From positions 1 through 11,968 of the forward strand of contig JAOZNO010000044.1 of assembly GCA_029933755.1 (NCBI GenBank): 11,968 bases of DNA, read 5' to 3'. Numbering within the stretch: the first letter of the stretch is position 1; each line of letters opens with the position of its first letter. This stretch comes from Bacteroidales bacterium. Its GTDB lineage: Bacteria; Bacteroidota; Bacteroidia; Bacteroidales; NBLH01. The position numbers and the translations under genes were made by a program. This document shows, piece after piece, positions 8,579-11,968 of the stretch. The notes beneath the pieces are model-generated. The model worked only from the letters and a program-made list of their open reading frames with translations. It ran no database searches and had not been told where the DNA came from.

Positions 8579-8692
8579 AAATAAAAGATAAAGTGACAAA
8601 AGAAGAACAGGACGATAAACCTGGCATTAAGCAGAGGTCAAATAACTACATCAATTTTTAATGATAAAGTCTAATTTTTATAATAAGCTATA

Positions 8693-9943
8693 CTATTCCT
8701 GCATAGGAAGAGTAAAATAAAAGGTGCTCCCTTTTCCAAACTCACTTTCTGCCCATATTCTACCACCACTTTTCTCAACAAAATCTTTACATAATATCAA
8801 ACCTAAGCCTGTGCCTTGTTCAAAATCAGTTCCCTTTGTTGTGTAACTTTCATCAAGTTTGAACAGTTTATCTAAAACTCCTTTTTTTATACCAATACCT
8901 GTATCTTTAACAGAAATTTTCACTTGATGTTTTTCCTGTTCAGGCACTTTAAATTCTATGACAGATATTTTTATAGCTCCTCCATTATTTGTAAATTTTA
9001 ATGCATTGGTTATCAGATTTCGCAATACAGTATTAATCATATTCCTGTCCGCACTAACAAATAGCGACTCATTGCAATTAGCAGAAAGCTTAATATTTTT
9101 TATAATAGCCTTTTCTCTATTAAATTCAAGACTTTCCTGTATCAGTTCCGAAAGTCCAAAATTTGCCTTTCTTATTGCCAGATTTCCCGTTTGGCTACGT
9201 GTCCATTCTAATAAATTTTCCAGAAGATCATATCCTTTCGATGAAGATTTTAGAATTATTCTAATATAACTTTCAATCTGCTCAATAGAATATTCATTAA
9301 TGTCGTTTAATAATAATTCAGAAAAACCCGAAATTGCATTAAAAGGATTTTTTAGGTCATGGGCAATAATTGAAAACAACTTATCTTTTGCTGCATTTAA
9401 TTCCTTAAGTTCTTTTTGAGTTTTTAACAGTTCATTATAAACATTCTGATACTCAGTGTGATTAATGACAATTCCGAAAATAGTAGGATCGTTATCATCA
9501 CCAACATGTGCTGTAGAATATATTAATCCATAAAACAAACTTCCATCTTTTTTTTTAAGTGTATAAGGTTTTGCCTTAAGCTCCTCAGTTTTTAAACGGG
9601 TTTTAATCCCTTCTCTAATCCTTTCAAAATCATGCTCATTATCCAGCACCTGACGAATATTCATTCCTCTTTTAAAATCCTCCTGAGTATAACCAAATGA
9701 TTTTATTGCAAATTGGTTCAGAAATAAAAAATCACCTTCAATATCTGCCTGAAACATAACCAAAGGCAAAAGGTTCACAAATTTTTTTACTGCTTCATCA
9801 AATATAATTTGACTTAAGTTAAAGTCTTTTTTTTGAACATCCTGAGCTTCTAATTTTTGAATACTTTTTTTAAGTTCAGAAATCTCAATCTGGCTAATTC
9901 TATAGCGTTCAGATAATTCATCATATGTAAGTTCATTTCTCAC
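8693..9943 (-). CDS. Soluble PAS-domain sensor histidine kinase
   Basis: A 416-residue kinase predicted to autophosphorylate on His and pass phosphate to an unseen response regulator. Order: an N-terminal coiled coil (about 10-35), one PAS domain (about 52-165, with FGYTQEDF and a KKDGS motif), a HisKA dimerisation domain with H195 in FSIIAHDLKNP, then a HATPase domain. The ATPase has the N box RNLITNALKFTN (N309, N313), the G1 box DTGIG (347-351) and the G2 box GTGLG (377-381). All catalytic boxes are intact. There are no membrane segments, so it should sense a cytoplasmic signal; the PAS domain shows no obvious cofactor motif. The start is GTG at 9943: an in-frame TGA two codons upstream rules out extension and the next in-frame ATG is inside the PAS domain. 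No response regulator is adjacent. The gene is divergent from the propeller sensor, with 127 bp between. Confidence 0.93.
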   Translation of the reverse strand: MRNELTYDELSERYRISQIEISELKKSIQKLEAQDVQKKDFNLSQIIFDEAVKKFVNLLPLVMFQADIEGDFLFLNQFAIKSFGYTQEDFKRGMNIRQVLDNEHDFERIREGIKTRLKTEELKAKPYTLKKKDGSLFYGLIYSTAHVGDDNDPTIFGIVINHTEYQNVYNELLKTQKELKELNAAKDKLFSIIAHDLKNPFNAISGFSELLLNDINEYSIEQIESYIRIILKSSSKGYDLLENLLEWTRSQTGNLAIRKANFGLSELIQESLEFNREKAIIKNIKLSANCNESLFVSADRNMINTVLRNLITNALKFTNNGGAIKISVIEFKVPEQEKHQVKISVKDTGIGIKKGVLDKLFKLDESYTTKGTDFEQGTGLGLILCKDFVEKSGGRIWAESEFGKGSTFYFTLPMQE

Positions 9944-10023
9944 ATTTCAAAATTAATTAAAATAATCAAAATTTAAAAAACAAATTACCCATAGTGCATT
10001 TTTTATTATGAATTACAAATTTT

Positions 10024-10057
10024 AAAATCATTTGATTACTTTTGATACAAAATCATT
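10024..10057. repeat. Short direct repeats around the propeller-gene promoter
   Basis: AAAATCATT occurs at 10024-10032 and again at 10049-10057, 25 bp apart, flanking the candidate -7 element. Between them TTTGATTAC (10031-10039) and TTTGATAC (10041-10048) form a second near-repeat with a 10-bp period. This may be an operator, but short A/T-rich repeats arise easily by chance here. Confidence 0.3.
10037..10044 (+). promoter_or_regulatory. Candidate -7 element for the propeller sensor gene
   Basis: TACTTTTG matches the Bacteroidota -7 consensus TAnnTTTG exactly and lies 26 bp before the ATG at 10071, implying a leader of roughly 20 nt. No convincing TTG -33 element is found at the usual distance, so support is moderate at best in such AT-rich DNA. 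Confidence 0.35.
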
Positions 10058-10070
10058 AGGTTTAAGCTAA

Positions 10071-11968
10071 ATGAACCATTTTTATCATTTGAAGTTATTA
10101 AAATCAGTTTTACTTTTATTTTGCCTTACAGTTGTTTTTTCAGTTGTAAAAGCACAGAGTTATGCATTAAGGCATTATGATACTAATGATGGCCTACCCA
10201 GCTCAGAAATCTATCATGCCTTACAGGACTCTAAAGGGTATATTTGGTTCGCTACCGATAACGGTGTAAGTAAATTTAATGGATATGAGTTTACAAATTA
10301 TGACATTTCTGATGGTTTAGCTCAAAGTACAATATTAGAAATTTTTGAAGACTACAAAGGAAGAATCTGGTTCATCTCTATATCTGCCACTCTTTCTTTT
10401 TTTGAAAATGGACAAATACATCCTTTTGAATATAATAATATCCTTGCTGAAGAAATAAAAAAAAAACCAGTTCCACTAAAGTCATCCTTTTATGTTGATA
10501 GTTTAGATAAGGTTTACCTTGGAATTGAAGGTGCTGGTATTGTAACAATATCTGCCACAGGTGACATTAAAAAACCTTACAAAAATAAAAACAAATCCAT
10601 AAGAAGCCAATTAATAGAATTACCAAATAAAAAAGTGCTGGTATCTTACGATTATGGTTTTAACATGGATTCTATACTTTACGTGAAGAAAAAAGTGAAA
10701 ATTCCACTTAAACTTCAGGATTTTCCTGAGTATTTTATAAAACACTATTTCGCAATTAAATATAACGAGGATAGAATAATAATTTCAAGTAAACATCTAA
10801 TTTATGATATTAGCAATTATATTATTATAGAAAAAAACAAATTCCCTTTTAACATACACTGGTTAAGTAAAGATTATAACAATAATATTTGGGTTTGTGG
10901 AAAAGATTCTGGTGCATGGTGTTTTAAAAATGGGGTAATAAAAAAAACACCGGATATAAAATTATTAGAGAATTACAATATTTCATCTGTACTACTGGAT
11001 AACAAAGGTGGATATTGGTTTACAACTTTACATAATGGAGTTTTTTACCTACCCTCACTTAATGTTTCATACTTCAATACGAAAAATGATCTGGTTAAAA
11101 ACAATGTTAATACAGCCTTCAAATACAAAGACTCTCTTTGGATAGGCTATCATTCAAATTTACTAACATTAAAAAATAATAATAAGACAAAAAACATTAA
11201 ACTTTCTGAAAAAAGTGGAGTTGAAGTTACAAAAATATTTTACGATACAATTAATAATGAAATAGTTGTTGGCACATCATTCTACTTACATACAATAAAG
11301 GAAGGACAGGTTTCAAGCTTTAATGATAATCATGAAAAATCATCTCCAAATGTAGCTGGTTATTTTAATGTAAACGATGTTATTTCAGATAATAAAGGAG
11401 GATACTGGATTTGTGGAGGTAATGGATTTTATCATTTAAAAAATGGAAAGACAGACTTCTCCTCAAATCTTGATAAAAATTTTCGACTGCGAATAAATGC
11501 GTTATTCCTTGATAAAGAAAACACACTGTGGTTGGGCACTATAAATGGATTATGGAAGTATAAAAATAAATATTTACAATACCTGGGAAGAATAAATAAT
11601 TTATTTAAGTACAGAGTCCTTGATATTGTTGAATTTCAAAACAAAATGATAATTGGCACTAAAGGTGGCGGTATATTAGTTTTACATAAAGATAGTATTG
11701 AACATATTACAAAAGACAATGGGCTGACATCAAACACAATAACCTCAATGACTGTTTCTGGAGAATATATTTGGGCAGGAACAAAAAATGGCCTAAACCG
11801 TATTAAATTAAAAACAGAAAATAACCCCAAATTACAAATTAAAAAAATTACCAAAGCACACGGACTATTAACAAATGAAATAAGGCGAGTATTAGCTGTT
11901 GACTCAAGCTTATTTATATCAACTAATAATGGATTAATTAAGTTTAATACAAACTCAATAAAAAAAGT
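10071..11968 (+). CDS. Two-component regulator propeller sensor, 3' truncated by window edge
   Basis: The frame is open from the ATG at 10071 to the window end: 632 complete codons with no stop. Residues 1-28 form a signal peptide (Lys-containing start, LLLF core, VKA-Q cleavage site). The mature part opens with HYDTNDGLPSSEIY and carries about twelve Reg_prop-type blades. Examples are DSKGYIWFATDNGV (53-66), DYKGRIWF, DNKGGYWFTT, DNKGGYWICGGNG, DKENTLWLGTINGL and EYIWAGTKNGL. The repeat number fits the pair of seven-bladed periplasmic beta-propellers found in Bacteroidota sensors. In those proteins the propellers are usually followed by a Y_Y_Y domain, a membrane helix and an output domain: LytS-type kinase, hybrid kinase or HTH regulator. 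The opening resembles the LytS-type group, but the output domain is outside the window, so the type is unproven. The ligand is unknown. It is transcribed divergently from the PAS histidine kinase. Confidence 0.88.
   Translation, partial: MNHFYHLKLLKSVLLLFCLTVVFSVVKAQSYALRHYDTNDGLPSSEIYHALQDSKGYIWFATDNGVSKFNGYEFTNYDISDGLAQSTILEIFEDYKGRIWFISISATLSFFENGQIHPFEYNNILAEEIKKKPVPLKSSFYVDSLDKVYLGIEGAGIVTISATGDIKKPYKNKNKSIRSQLIELPNKKVLVSYDYGFNMDSILYVKKKVKIPLKLQDFPEYFIKHYFAIKYNEDRIIISSKHLIYDISNYIIIEKNKFPFNIHWLSKDYNNNIWVCGKDSGAWCFKNGVIKKTPDIKLLENYNISSVLLDNKGGYWFTTLHNGVFYLPSLNVSYFNTKNDLVKNNVNTAFKYKDSLWIGYHSNLLTLKNNNKTKNIKLSEKSGVEVTKIFYDTINNEIVVGTSFYLHTIKEGQVSSFNDNHEKSSPNVAGYFNVNDVISDNKGGYWICGGNGFYHLKNGKTDFSSNLDKNFRLRINALFLDKENTLWLGTINGLWKYKNKYLQYLGRINNLFKYRVLDIVEFQNKMIIGTKGGGILVLHKDSIEHITKDNGLTSNTITSMTVSGEYIWAGTKNGLNRIKLKTENNPKLQIKKITKAHGLLTNEIRRVLAVDSSLFISTNNGLIKFNTNSIKK

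Noticed and set aside
8579..8599. TTG at 8599 as the glycosyltransferase start
   Set aside because: It adds only seven residues before the normal GT2 start strand. ATG at 8578 fits the family better, though TTG cannot be excluded.
8696..8709. Hairpin TTCCT-GCAT-AGGAA at the end of the histidine kinase gene as a terminator
   Set aside because: The stem is only 5 bp, it lies in the last codons, and no T-run follows on the minus strand.
11636..11854. Minus-strand open frame of 72 codons at 11636-11854
   Set aside because: It lies wholly inside the propeller sensor gene on the opposite strand, and its sequence is the antisense of the blade repeats.

Overview
The window looks like chromosomal DNA from a member of the Bacteroidota. 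It is AT-rich, there are no strong Shine-Dalgarno sequences, and the promoter-like elements match the phylum's -7 consensus TAnnTTTG. The gene types also fit: a periplasmic TPR protein fused to a GAF and SpoIIE phosphatase, a two-component 'propeller' sensor, and a full-length-type MetH. Genus cannot be read from the sequence. I see no mobile element, CRISPR array, rRNA or tRNA, and no gene-free stretch longer than 200 bp.

Layout. (1) Bases 1-3497, plus strand: cobalamin-dependent methionine synthase metH, missing roughly its first 60-65 codons at the window edge. (2) It converges, with a 16 bp gap, on a minus-strand block of five genes spanning 9943 down to 3514. In order of transcription these are a soluble PAS histidine kinase (GTG start), a family 2 glycosyltransferase, two tandem bacteriohemerythrins, and a 977-residue TPR-TM-GAF-coiled coil-SpoIIE phosphatase. 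A probable intrinsic terminator at the end of the glycosyltransferase gene (7673-7694) and a good promoter just beyond it (7588-7618) split the block in two. This suggests the hemerythrin pair, possibly with the phosphatase, forms its own transcription unit. (3) Bases 10071-11968, plus strand: the periplasmic beta-propeller part of a two-component-type sensor, divergent from the histidine kinase and cut by the window end before its output domain.

How the genes may work together. Apart from metH and the glycosyltransferase, the genes are sensory or bind O2-type ligands. The hemerythrins keep all seven diiron ligands. Beside them, the phosphatase carries a GAF domain rich in Cys and His and a linker made of four exact 28-residue repeats. 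The most interesting reading is a redox-, O2- or NO-linked signalling unit that pairs diiron proteins with a membrane PP2C phosphatase. That is inference from proximity and motifs. No partner (STAS anti-anti-sigma factor, anti-sigma kinase or response regulator) lies in the window.
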